This document shows, piece after piece, positions 57,070-64,000 of a DNA stretch of 64,000 bases. Location of the stretch: IMG/VR virus record IMGVR_UViG_3300025598_000001, positions 1 through 64,000 of that record. The stretch is one strand, 5' to 3'. Positions within the stretch are counted from its first letter, which is position 1; each line of letters starts with the position of its first letter. This DNA is from a virus. The position numbers were made by a program, and so were the translations under genes. Under the pieces are notes generated by a model, which was not told where the DNA came from, did no database searches, and saw nothing but the letters and a program-made list of their open reading frames with translations.

Positions 57070-58194
57070 ATGGCTAAAGCCATCGCAACAGCAGACCGCA
57101 TTTATGCACAATCCCTCGACGAGTGTGTCGATTCAATCCTAGCAACTGGAAGTAAACTTACTACCTTAGTTCAAGGTCATATGGGGACAGGCAAATCATC
57201 TATCCTAAAGATGTTAGCCAGCAAGCTACCCGATCATGTGCCTTGTTACTTTGACTGCACCACGAAAGACTTGGGTGATCTGATGTTACCGAAGATACTG
57301 CGTGACGATAGTGCAGATGACTTTGTTCGGTTCGTGCCTAACGAGGAGATGGGACTACATCATGGTAAGCCAATCATTCTAATGATTGACGAGTTCGGTA
57401 AGGCTAACCCAATGGTTAAGAACGGCATGATGCGTGTGATGTTAGAACGCACAATGGGTAGTAAGAAGTTACCTGATGGATCGATTATCTTTGCAACTAC
57501 TAACCTCGGCACAGAAGGTGTCGGTGACTTACTCATGCCACATCATAGAAATCGTATCACCACAATACGCATGAAGAAGCCGACTGCAACGGAATGGATC
57601 GAAGGGTTTGCTTTCAATGCTGGTATTCACCCATCAATGATCTTATGGGTTAAAGAACATGGTGAGCAACTGTTCCAATCGTTTGAAGATGTAGAGAAAC
57701 CTGATGATGAAGTCGGTGGTAATCCATACATCTATCACCCACAAGCGCAACGACCATCTTTCGTTACTCCAAGATCGCTGGAACTGGCATCACATTGGCT
57801 ATGGGCTAAGGATAGAATCAGCGAGAACGCATTGAAGTCGAATCTAATCGGCACTATCGGTGATCGTGCTGGCTCTGACCTCGGTGCATACATCAAGCTG
57901 GTAGATGAGTTGCCTCGCCAAGAAGATATCAAGAACGATCCGATGAACGCTAAAGTTCCTAGCAATAGTTCAGCAGTCGTGATGGTTGTCTATCGTGCAT
58001 TGGCTACCATGAACAAGGAATGGATCGATCCATTCATGGACTATCTTGGTCGGTTAGATATGGAAGCGCAATCATTGTTTGCTATGCAAGTTCGTAACCC
58101 TAAATACCAGAAGCAAGGACTTGTCATGACCAATAAGAAGTTTACTGCATGGTGCATGGCTAACAACTTTATGTTTACCGCAGATAAGAAGTAA
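57070..58194 (+). CDS. MoxR-type AAA+ ATPase (374 aa)
   Basis: AAA+ core: Walker A GHMGTGKSS (36-44), Walker B IILMIDEFGKA (D107-E108), sensor 1 FATTNLG (N145), arginine region HHRNRITTIRM (R160/R162). The C-terminal lid region (about 190-374) is long. Assignment to the MoxR/CbbQ-like clade rests on the VWA partner and motif context. MoxR ATPases act as chaperones that activate or assemble client proteins. AAGGAGAAT precedes ATG; the 3' end carries the next leader element (58187). Confidence 0.88.
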   Translation: MAKAIATADRIYAQSLDECVDSILATGSKLTTLVQGHMGTGKSSILKMLASKLPDHVPCYFDCTTKDLGDLMLPKILRDDSADDFVRFVPNEEMGLHHGKPIILMIDEFGKANPMVKNGMMRVMLERTMGSKKLPDGSIIFATTNLGTEGVGDLLMPHHRNRITTIRMKKPTATEWIEGFAFNAGIHPSMILWVKEHGEQLFQSFEDVEKPDDEVGGNPYIYHPQAQRPSFVTPRSLELASHWLWAKDRISENALKSNLIGTIGDRAGSDLGAYIKLVDELPRQEDIKNDPMNAKVPSNSSAVVMVVYRALATMNKEWIDPFMDYLGRLDMEAQSLFAMQVRNPKYQKQGLVMTNKKFTAWCMANNFMFTADKK

Positions 58195-58204
58195 CTTTAC
58201 ATCT
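58187..58204 (+). promoter_or_regulatory. TGTAA-family leader element (one mismatch)
   Basis: AGAAGTAA-CT-TTACATCT spans the stop of the AAA+ gene and is followed by AACAGGAGAATGATATGG. One arm base differs from the perfect palindromes. Confidence 0.65.
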
Positions 58205-58218
58205 AACAGGAGAATGAT

Positions 58219-58374
58219 ATGGATAAATTGCTGATTGGTTCTAAGTTAAGGTCATTGATTGAACACTACGCAGAAGTTACGACGGAAGAACACATGACTG
58301 GAAAACTAAACAAAGAAGCAGATAAAACATGGAATGAAATAACGCAGTTAATCAATAAATTAACAGGAGAATAA
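58219..58374 (+). CDS. Small hypothetical protein (51 aa)
   Basis: Begins MDKLLIGSKLRSLIEHYAEV, with a helical, charged remainder ending LINKLTGE. CAGGAGAAT seven bases upstream of ATG. Lies between the ATPase and VWA genes, so possibly a small adaptor of that complex. No known family. Confidence 0.6.
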   Translation: MDKLLIGSKLRSLIEHYAEVTTEEHMTGKLNKEADKTWNEITQLINKLTGE

Positions 58375-58376
58375 CA

Positions 58377-59546
58377 ATGCTAGCCATTGGTAAAGAACTA
58401 ACCGCCGAGCAACGGCTATGGAAAGCAACGACTGATATATTGGGTCGTGATGAGTTCGTAGCGCTTGCTGGTGTGTTGATGATTGGTAGTAAGAAGATAT
58501 CAGATGATTGCCCAACTGCCGCAACGAACGGGCGAGATGAGATATATGGTCGTAGGTTCGTCGATAGTTTGAATGATGCCGAATTTAGATTCCTAATACT
58601 ACATGAGTGCTATCACAAAATGTATCGGCATCTAACAACTTGGAAGAACTTGCATGACATAGATCATATGCGGGCGAACATGGCTTGTGACTATGTTATC
58701 AATCAGAAGTTATTGGATATGAACTTGGGTAAGTGGATTAGTATGCCGAAGGGCGGTTGTGCTGATGAGAAGTATCGCAACATGAACGCTAAACAAGTCT
58801 TTGACCAACTACCCCCGCAAGATAATGATGGTGAAGGTGGTGGCGGTGGTGGTGGGTTCGATGACCATGACTGGGACGGCGCACAAGATATGTCAGCCGA
58901 GGAAGCCGAAGCATTGGCTAAGGAGATTGACGAAGCCGTAAGGCAAGGTGCAGTTCTAGCTGGTAAAGCTGGCTCGGGTGGCAATCGTGATATCACAGAG
59001 TTATTGCAGACCAAGAAGGATTGGAAAGAGTTACTGCGTGACTTTGTGACAACAACTTGTGCTGGTAAAGATTACTCGACATGGAAGAAACCTAATCGTA
59101 GATACATAGGCATGGACATACTGATGCCCTCGTCTATCAGCGAAACAATGGGTGAGATCGTGATCGGTGTCGATACCTCGGGTTCGATTGGTCAGCATGA
59201 ACTTAACAAGTTCTTAACCGAGATCAAGGGCATATGCGATCAGGTTAAACCTAGCAAGATTCGTTTGATGTATTGGGACACCTTAGTATGTAAAGAGGAA
59301 GTGTATGACGAACAATCCCGGGAGAACTTAGTTAGATCAACGAAGCCAGCTGGCGGTGGTGGAACTGATCCCGAGTGTGTGCCGAGATACATGGCAGAAC
59401 ATAATATCAAGCCCGAAGCCGTAGTGATGTTGACCGATGGCTATGTGGGTTCGTGGGGTCAATGGTCTGTGCCTGTGGTTTGGTGTATTCAGGGTAACAG
59501 TTCAGCGAAAGCAGATGTGGGTGTAACTTTACATATAGAGGACTGA
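58377..59546 (+). CDS. DUF2201-type metallopeptidase-VWA protein (389 aa)
   Basis: Two domains. The N-terminal zincin-like part has HECYH (76-80) and a conserved MACD105YVIN. After an acidic Gly-rich linker (about 145-200) comes a von Willebrand A domain with an intact MIDAS: D266-T-S268-G-S270, T330 in GGGGTDP, D354 in LTDGYVG. This is the architecture of DUF2201 proteins encoded with MoxR ATPases. ACAGGAGAATAAC ribosome site is inside the previous gene's end. It probably binds the AAA+ partner through the VWA domain; peptidase activity is uncertain. Confidence 0.9.
   Translation: MLAIGKELTAEQRLWKATTDILGRDEFVALAGVLMIGSKKISDDCPTAATNGRDEIYGRRFVDSLNDAEFRFLILHECYHKMYRHLTTWKNLHDIDHMRANMACDYVINQKLLDMNLGKWISMPKGGCADEKYRNMNAKQVFDQLPPQDNDGEGGGGGGGFDDHDWDGAQDMSAEEAEALAKEIDEAVRQGAVLAGKAGSGGNRDITELLQTKKDWKELLRDFVTTTCAGKDYSTWKKPNRRYIGMDILMPSSISETMGEIVIGVDTSGSIGQHELNKFLTEIKGICDQVKPSKIRLMYWDTLVCKEEVYDEQSRENLVRSTKPAGGGGTDPECVPRYMAEHNIKPEAVVMLTDGYVGSWGQWSVPVVWCIQGNSSAKADVGVTLHIED
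59523..59536 (+). promoter_or_regulatory. TGTAA-family half element at VWA gene end
   Basis: GTAACTTTACATAT inside the last codons of the VWA gene, followed within a few bases by GAGGACTGATATGC at the next start. The left palindrome arm is lost. Confidence 0.55.
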
Positions 59547-59547
59547 T

Positions 59548-59676
59548 ATGCAGATCGTACTTGAAATCAATAATTGGATGGTAGGTTTGGCTTTATGTGC
59601 ATTAGCAATGTTGTTGGTATTTGGTGTAGGTTTTGTAATTGGTAGATTCATTAACTTAATCGAAGGAGATAAATGA
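59548..59676 (+). CDS. Tiny membrane protein (42 aa)
   Basis: MQIVLEINNWMVGLALCALA, then a second half of the same hydrophobic segment (MLLVFGVGFVIGRF) and INLIEGDK. One clear transmembrane helix. GAGGA six bases upstream; the TGA overlaps the next ATG. Might tether the MoxR-VWA machinery to membrane, or be an independent early factor. Confidence 0.65.
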   Translation: MQIVLEINNWMVGLALCALAMLLVFGVGFVIGRFINLIEGDK

Positions 59677-60557
59677 TGGGAATGTTGAATAGCTTTGATG
59701 CCGTAGCTAAGTGCTATGCAGAAACGAAACCGATTCAAGGTGCAAGGAAAGCGCAAGACTTGCGACCACTAGCCGAACGCAGATATTGGTGGAATCGTGT
59801 CATGAAAGTAAGTGATACAAAATACTTATTATTAGATGGTCATTGGTCATTCAATATGTATGTGAATGATCCAGTAATGGTTGAGCAGACTGCACCGATT
59901 ATGTGGGAACGCAAGGGAGATGGTGATTACCTGACAATCCATAACCATTCAGATGGTGGTATGTCCGTATCTCGCTATACATTTTTAGATAGATACTTGC
60001 CTAGTGGTATGCGGTTTGACTGGACTGGTAATGGTAAACACTTTGTCAGGTACGAAGGCAAGGAGTATTACCTACCTAAGTTTAAGTCTAAGATAGATTG
60101 GAACAACAAGACCTTTACCATGATTGAAGATCACAAACTTGTATTCAAGGTTGATGGAACTGGCTTCAAGCGTGTCGGCGATCTGTTGCCCATGCCTACA
60201 AGACGAGTGGATAAAGAGGTAGATGCACACTTCAAAGAACCTATCAAGATCATGTGGGAATGGATGCAGATTGTGTTACCTGTAATGGGCGATACATTGG
60301 GTGATAGTAAGCAAGCCTATGCCGAATCGTTAGGTGCGACTAGCTATTGGTACTGGGTAAAACAAATAGATAAGAACTTAGCAAGAGAAATCCTTGAAAA
60401 CCCTGAGCATGACAAGCGTATGGCACTTGCTGGACTATCGGTTTATGACATTGGTGCTATCGATAATGGTAGGTTTGAACCGACTAAAGAATCATGGGCA
60501 AAGTTTAGATCGCTGATGCGCAGAATTGGCGGTATGTATGCAACAGAAATGCAGTAG
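59673..60557 (+). CDS. Unrecognised operon protein (294 aa)
   Basis: Aromatic-rich protein: RRYWWNRVMKVSDTKYLLLD, WSFNMYVND, LDRYLPSGMRFDWTGNGKHF and SYWYWVKQIDKNLAREIL. No motif recognised. ATGs at 59673 and 59676 are both possible (AGGAG four or seven bases upstream). Part of the same operon as the AAA+/VWA genes; could be their client. Ends at the next leader element. Confidence 0.75.
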   Translation: MMGMLNSFDAVAKCYAETKPIQGARKAQDLRPLAERRYWWNRVMKVSDTKYLLLDGHWSFNMYVNDPVMVEQTAPIMWERKGDGDYLTIHNHSDGGMSVSRYTFLDRYLPSGMRFDWTGNGKHFVRYEGKEYYLPKFKSKIDWNNKTFTMIEDHKLVFKVDGTGFKRVGDLLPMPTRRVDKEVDAHFKEPIKIMWEWMQIVLPVMGDTLGDSKQAYAESLGATSYWYWVKQIDKNLAREILENPEHDKRMALAGLSVYDIGAIDNGRFEPTKESWAKFRSLMRRIGGMYATEMQ

Positions 60558-60570
60558 TAACTTTACATAT
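60557..60570 (+). promoter_or_regulatory. TGTAA-family half element before gene at 60582
   Basis: GTAACTTTACATAT starting at the last base of the upstream stop, followed by AGGAGAATGATATGG. Nearly the same leader as at 58191-58222. Confidence 0.6.
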
Positions 60571-60581
60571 AGGAGAATGAT

Positions 60582-61541
60582 ATGGCTACAAAACTAATTA
60601 ACATCAAGAAGTTGATGGCTGATGAGCATATGCAAACTAAAATTAAGATGGCTATGGGATCAAAAGATAAATCTTTTGCATCTTTCCATGACTATCCTGT
60701 AAGGGAAGAACTTAAGAACTTTGCCCAAGCGGTTGAAAGTGCAATGCCGAATCTAAAGTTTTACCCAAAAGATATTACGAGGATAGTTGCACCTGACCAT
60801 CAGTATTATCAGGTCGAGGAGTTTGCCGTATACATGGACGAATATCCGTTTGCATTAGGGCAGATTAACTTTTGCAGTAACGGAGTTAAAGATAGTGGTA
60901 AAGATACCTATGGTGTATATAGTCGCAAGATACAGAACGCTAAGTATGCAACGCATCGGGATCAACATCGTATGCAGATGACTGTGGATATAAAGAAGGC
61001 AGTCAAGCTGGCTCTTACTTATCTTGTGCCGTTTACGCACAGGGAGTTGGCTACGGCTTACTACGAGGATATGCACTGCAATGTGGTAAGGGTTAACGAA
61101 ACAGCCGAAAGAAACTTGGCATTGGTAGCTAGGTCAATACACAATAACAACATGGCTTTGGTTGCTGAGATTCAAGCGTTGATGAAACAAGGTATAGAGT
61201 TCAAGACCCCTGAGTTCAGAGAGGTTGCTAGCAAGATTGATGAAGTAGTGGATAACTATAACAAGGAGAAGATGCGTAAAGTATCAGCACAGTTTATCCG
61301 ATTCCGTCAAGTAGGGGAAGATACCTATGCCGATGTGCAAGAAGTCCAAGGTGTACGAGATAACAGATGGGCAGAGAGGGCGCACTTTACCAGCGATGTG
61401 CCGACTACCTATCATATGAACGAGTTGCCGGCCGACATAGCGGGTCAAGTATCTGTCCTTAACATCTTAGCAGATGAGCAGTATGTGCCGTATGTGGGTC
61501 AGAAGGTAGACGATAGAACATTTTGGATTGAGAGAGGTTAA
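60582..61541 (+). CDS. Unrecognised operon protein (319 aa)
   Basis: LINIKKLMADEHMQTKIKMA start, an acidic/aromatic middle (YYQVEEFAVYMDEYPFALGQ), basic helical segment RDQHRMQMTVDIKKAVKLAL, and coiled helices. The opening resembles other small phage virulence-region proteins, but I cannot name a family. Coupled to the operon by the shared leader. No catalytic signature seen. Confidence 0.75.
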   Translation: MATKLINIKKLMADEHMQTKIKMAMGSKDKSFASFHDYPVREELKNFAQAVESAMPNLKFYPKDITRIVAPDHQYYQVEEFAVYMDEYPFALGQINFCSNGVKDSGKDTYGVYSRKIQNAKYATHRDQHRMQMTVDIKKAVKLALTYLVPFTHRELATAYYEDMHCNVVRVNETAERNLALVARSIHNNNMALVAEIQALMKQGIEFKTPEFREVASKIDEVVDNYNKEKMRKVSAQFIRFRQVGEDTYADVQEVQGVRDNRWAERAHFTSDVPTTYHMNELPADIAGQVSVLNILADEQYVPYVGQKVDDRTFWIERG

Positions 61542-61543
61542 AC

Positions 61544-61987
61544 ATGGGGGTAATAACAATGTTGTCATCAGACATGATGAGAAAAGAGAAAGGGATATAC
61601 ATAGATATATTCTACGATCTAGGCTTTTGCGCAAACTGGAAAGATGTGAATGGGCAGAAGATGATTTCAGCCCCCGAGGAAGTATTGCTTGCGTACCTAG
61701 AAATGATGAAAACCATACCGATTTATAGGGTACAGATTCATGAAGATAACACTGTCGGAACAACATGTTACGAGATGATTGATGCTTTTAAACCACAGCT
61801 AAAAAATTCTTACGAAAGTGTTGACGAATTGCCAAAATGGGTGCAAGATAAACTCTCTGTGCTTATGCTACTCGACCCTAGCAAACAGAACGAAGAAGTC
61901 GAGGGTGTGGGCAGACGAATTAGAGAAGATATATTTTGGGTTTTTCACGGAGAATTTGATGGCGACGACCCCCGAGGGGAAAGTTAA
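61544..61987 (+). CDS. Hypothetical protein (147 aa)
   Basis: AGAGG six bases before ATG 61544 (ATG 61559 is a second possibility). Mixed alpha/beta (IYIDIFYDLGFCANWKDVNG, APEEVLLAYLEMMKTIPIYR). C-terminal region EGVGRRIREDIFWVFHGEFDG. Overlaps the VRR-NUC gene by 29 bases. Unknown role. Confidence 0.65.
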   Translation: MGVITMLSSDMMRKEKGIYIDIFYDLGFCANWKDVNGQKMISAPEEVLLAYLEMMKTIPIYRVQIHEDNTVGTTCYEMIDAFKPQLKNSYESVDELPKWVQDKLSVLMLLDPSKQNEEVEGVGRRIREDIFWVFHGEFDGDDPRGES

Positions 61988-62285
61988 GAAGGCGGTTCGC
62001 CAAGTCCTAGATGGGCTTGGCGCTTACTATGTGATGCCAGTTACAGGCGGTTATGGTAGGCAAGGCGCACCTGACTTTTTAGTTTGTCATCAAGGTAAAT
62101 TCTACGGCATTGAAACCAAAGCGGGAAAAGGGAAACTCACAGCACTGCAAGAATTGAATCTCAAAAAGATCATAGACTGCGGTGGAGTTGCCCTTGTAAT
62201 ACGAGAAGCAGATGTAAAGTTTTTACCAAGTTTATTAACCACAGGAGAAGAAGATGTTAAAGAAAAAGAAACCAAGCGTAACTAA
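61959..62285 (+). CDS. VRR-NUC domain nuclease (108 aa)
   Basis: From ATG 61959 (GGAG six bases upstream): E7, GAPDF (D39), IETK (E52, K54) and Q64 give the PD-(D/E)XK core of the VRR-NUC family (standalone phage type). These cleave branched or nicked DNA in other systems. Overlaps the next gene by 32 bases. Probably a recombination or host-DNA-processing enzyme. Confidence 0.9.
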   Translation: MATTPEGKVKKAVRQVLDGLGAYYVMPVTGGYGRQGAPDFLVCHQGKFYGIETKAGKGKLTALQELNLKKIIDCGGVALVIREADVKFLPSLLTTGEEDVKEKETKRN

Positions 62286-62439
62286 ATCCGTGCTTGAATT
62301 ATTAAAAGAAGCCGAGCCGGAACCAACCCCTGAAGTAAATGTTCAACACTTGCAAGACGAAGTGATTAGACTGCGCCATTTATACATGGATGCTAAAGCC
62401 GTAATCCGTTACCTAGAAACCAAGATAGATGTGTTGTGA
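62254..62439 (+). CDS. Small coiled-coil protein (61 aa)
   Basis: ACAGGAGAAG before ATG. Basic N-terminus (LKKKKPSVTKSVLELLKEA), Pro/Glu linker and a C-terminal coiled coil HLQDEVIRLRHLYMDAKAV. Overlaps neighbours at both ends. Unknown. Confidence 0.65.
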   Translation: MLKKKKPSVTKSVLELLKEAEPEPTPEVNVQHLQDEVIRLRHLYMDAKAVIRYLETKIDVL

Positions 62440-62903
62440 GCAAGAAAAAGCACGAGTCTAAAAAGGTACAGAAATGGCATGCCAAAACACTAACCGACAT
62501 ATTTGCCGACATAAAGCGTGGGCAAGGATATGTCACAGTCGTAATGCAACGATCCACTTGGGAAGAGTTACAATGGGCAATCAGCGTAGCTCTCAGAGAG
62601 GAAGATAAACATATGGCAACAAAGGAAAAAATCGTAGCCCCTGCGGTCAAGGATAAGAAAACAGGGGTAATCATCGAAGCACCTAGCAAGAAGTGGGCGC
62701 ACGATCAGATCGAAGCTAAAGAGCATATCAAAGACAAGAACGCAAAGCGTGGATTCGTCACAAGCGAAGACAAGTTTGTTAAGCGTAAGAAAGCGGCTAA
62801 GATTGCTAAAGAAGCTGGTCAGATCAAAGATAAAGATGTTAAGAAGTTACACTCATCTGATCTGCGTAAAGCTGGCGGACTAGCAAAGAAGAAGATCAAA
62901 TGA
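62436..62903 (+). CDS. Lys-rich hypothetical protein (155 aa)
   Basis: GTG start overlaps the preceding TGA (GTGA). N-terminal helix KVQKWHAKTLTDIFADIKRG, central WEELQWAISVALREED, and a very Lys-rich C-terminal half (KKAAKIAKEAGQIKDKDVKK). Probably nucleic-acid-associated; unknown family. Confidence 0.65.
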   Translation: MSKKKHESKKVQKWHAKTLTDIFADIKRGQGYVTVVMQRSTWEELQWAISVALREEDKHMATKEKIVAPAVKDKKTGVIIEAPSKKWAHDQIEAKEHIKDKNAKRGFVTSEDKFVKRKKAAKIAKEAGQIKDKDVKKLHSSDLRKAGGLAKKKIK

Positions 62904-63103
62904 ACGAGAACGATTTACGAGATTGCTTTGCGATGTTTGCTTTGAACGGACTTTTAGTTGCGGAAAGAAACACACTTAAAAAAGAAATTATTAGTAAGTG
63001 GTCTTACGAAATAGCAGATGCAATGCTAGAAGCCCGAAACGAAATCGAATCCGATGATGGAATAGTCGCAATCAAAAAGAGAAAGTATGTCCGTAAAAAT
63101 TGA
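62900..63103 (+). CDS. Small conserved phage protein (67 aa)
   Basis: DLRDCFAMFALNGLLVAER, then YEIADAMLEARNE and a Lys/Arg tail. I know the FALNGLL...IADAMLEAR pattern from phage accessory regions, without a function. Overlaps the previous stop (ATGA). Confidence 0.75.
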   Translation: MNENDLRDCFAMFALNGLLVAERNTLKKEIISKWSYEIADAMLEARNEIESDDGIVAIKKRKYVRKN

Positions 63104-63293
63104 TATTAGAAAAGCGGCTCGTGAAGCCGAAATAGGTTTAACAGGTAAGAGGTTCTGTTCAAGTTGTCAGTCAATGCAACCAGCTATGACAGGTATGATA
63201 GTCGAAGGCAAGCGCAATCGGTGGCAATGCTATAACTGCACAGAAAGACGAAGTGCAAGGAAGTATTCAACCAAGGAGAATGGTAATGATTAG
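63087..63293 (+). CDS. Zinc-ribbon protein (68 aa)
   Basis: RFCSSCQSM (C24-x2-C27) and WQCYNCTER (C48-x2-C51) form a zinc ribbon; basic flanks suggest nucleic-acid binding. Frame overlaps the preceding gene by 17 bases. A small phage zinc-ribbon of unknown target. Confidence 0.75.
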   Translation: MSVKIDIRKAAREAEIGLTGKRFCSSCQSMQPAMTGMIVEGKRNRWQCYNCTERRSARKYSTKENGND

Positions 63294-63402
63294 TTTGTTA
63301 ACAGCTTTCTTTATGTATCATGGCAGTGCAGATTGGTGGTGGTGGGTATTGTGGTGTGTGTTTTCTATTGGTGAACTCGTTAAGTTTGTGAGGAACTCAT
63401 GA
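63286..63402 (+). CDS. Tiny Trp-rich membrane peptide (38 aa)
   Basis: MISLLTAFFMYHGSADWWWW, then VLWCVFSIGELVKFVRNS. AGGAG seven bases upstream; both ends overlap neighbouring genes. Four consecutive tryptophans inside a membrane-type helix are striking. Function unknown. Confidence 0.6.
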   Translation: MISLLTAFFMYHGSADWWWWVLWCVFSIGELVKFVRNS

Positions 63403-63596
63403 CGACATTTACTACTGAAGATCGCCTTAAAGCACAGACTGATGATGACGATTATTACGGCATACCTTTTGCTGGTTGGGTGAAGATCAACGACAACGAA
63501 GATACTATAAGAATGTTGCGTGAACAGTTGCATATTGTTCAAGCAGAGTGCCAACGACTACGCAAGATACTCATGGAGCATGGACTAAATGACTAA
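63399..63596 (+). CDS. Small hypothetical protein (65 aa)
   Basis: Acidic start (TTFTTEDRLKAQTDDDDYY), GIPFAGWVKIND and a C-terminal coiled coil EQLHIVQAECQRLRKIL. Overlaps both neighbours. Unknown function. Confidence 0.65.
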   Translation: MTTFTTEDRLKAQTDDDDYYGIPFAGWVKINDNEDTIRMLREQLHIVQAECQRLRKILMEHGLND

Positions 63597-63918
63597 CATA
63601 TTAAAAGAAGCGCACGGCATTATTTATGGTGATCGTGAAAAAACTTACGGACATCCAAGCAAGAACTTAAAAACGATTGCTAATATGTGGAACGCATATT
63701 TAATGGCGGCTGGTGGGGCTATTCATGATGAAAATGGCGGTGATGTAGTAGCAGAATTAAATGCTAAAGATGTTGCTGCAATGATGATGTTAGTTAAAGT
63801 GGCCCGGTTCGCTAATAACCCCAATCACAGAGATAACTTAGTAGATATATGCGGATATGCTGCTCTGGTAGAACGCTGTGACGAAACCGAATCTAAAGAG
63901 AATATAGATGAGAGTTGA
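63589..63918 (+). CDS. DUF6378-like protein (109 aa)
   Basis: Contains GDREKTYGHPSKNL, IANMWNAYLMA, LNAKDVAAMMMLVKVARFAN and DNLVDICGYAALVER, the conserved core of the DUF6378 phage family. Helical, without obvious active site. Function of the family not established. Confidence 0.85.
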   Translation: MTNILKEAHGIIYGDREKTYGHPSKNLKTIANMWNAYLMAAGGAIHDENGGDVVAELNAKDVAAMMMLVKVARFANNPNHRDNLVDICGYAALVERCDETESKENIDES

Positions 63919-64000
63919 TCTGAACGCTGGTGAGATGCATGTTTGTCGGCTGATTGGTTTTCTCAGGCGCAGTATCAACCTAAATAAAACTAAAGATCAA
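63908..64000 (+). CDS. Partial hypothetical protein (3' end outside window)
   Basis: ATG at 63908 overlaps the DUF6378 stop. Thirty-one codons are visible (MRVDLNAGEMHVCRLIGFL, RRSINLNKTKDQ), continuing past the window edge. Too short to assign. Confidence 0.5.
   Translation, partial: MRVDLNAGEMHVCRLIGFLRRSINLNKTKDQ

Noticed and set aside
1-64000. Integrase, repressor pair or attachment sites (temperate phage)
   Set aside because: None found; the only HTH protein is MerR/AlpA-like in the replication block. Genes outside the window cannot be excluded.

Overview
The window looks like the greater part of a tailed-phage genome (dsDNA, class Caudoviricetes). I see a family-A DNA polymerase, a primase-helicase, a SNF2-type helicase, both terminase subunits, a portal, a GroES-like co-chaperone, a scaffold, a major capsid protein, tail adaptors, many fibre genes and a complete lysis cassette. 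There is no tape-measure, sheath or tail-tube gene. Instead there are P22/T7-like adaptors, a beta-rich tail protein and two very large Gln/Ala-rich or multidomain proteins of the ejection type, so a podovirus-like particle is most likely. A spanin pair and a GH19 endolysin imply a Gram-negative host. I found no integrase, tRNA, CRISPR array or phage RNA polymerase. Both ends cut through genes, so the sequence continues on both sides.

Layout. (1) 1-10362, plus strand: small genes joined by a repeated 25-bp start/stop element, then polymerase, Cas4-like nuclease, SNF2 helicase, a small HTH protein, a putative ssDNA-binding protein and primase-helicase, closed by a strong terminator. (2) 10450-53563, minus strand, transcribed right to left: GNAT, HNH, terminase small and large, portal, GroES-like, scaffold, head proteins, capsid, adaptors and many tiny basic proteins, tail-fibre genes, lysis genes, then tail and ejection proteins. 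(3) A three-gene plus-strand cassette (41270-44149: TPR-glycosyltransferase, GT9-like protein, methyltransferase) sits head-on inside the minus-strand head module. (4) 53564-55142: two largely non-coding stretches around one gene. They are rich in palindromes, direct repeats and GTTCC/GGAAC pentamers and look like a control region or replication origin. (5) 55143-64000, plus strand: early-type small genes plus a DUF3150 / MoxR-type AAA+ / metallopeptidase-VWA triad with two unrecognised companions.

How it fits together. The left arm supplies replication. The minus-strand block builds, packages and releases the particle. The right arm is accessory or early. A family of TGTAA-NN-TTACA palindromes and half-sites recurs only in the control region and at gene starts of the right arm, which suggests one shared transcriptional or translational regulator. 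Intrinsic terminators separate the opposing blocks. The best candidates for something undescribed are the MoxR-VWA-DUF3150 operon with its repeated leader element, the palindrome-rich control region, the inverted glycosylation cassette and the modular gene-junction repeat at the left edge.
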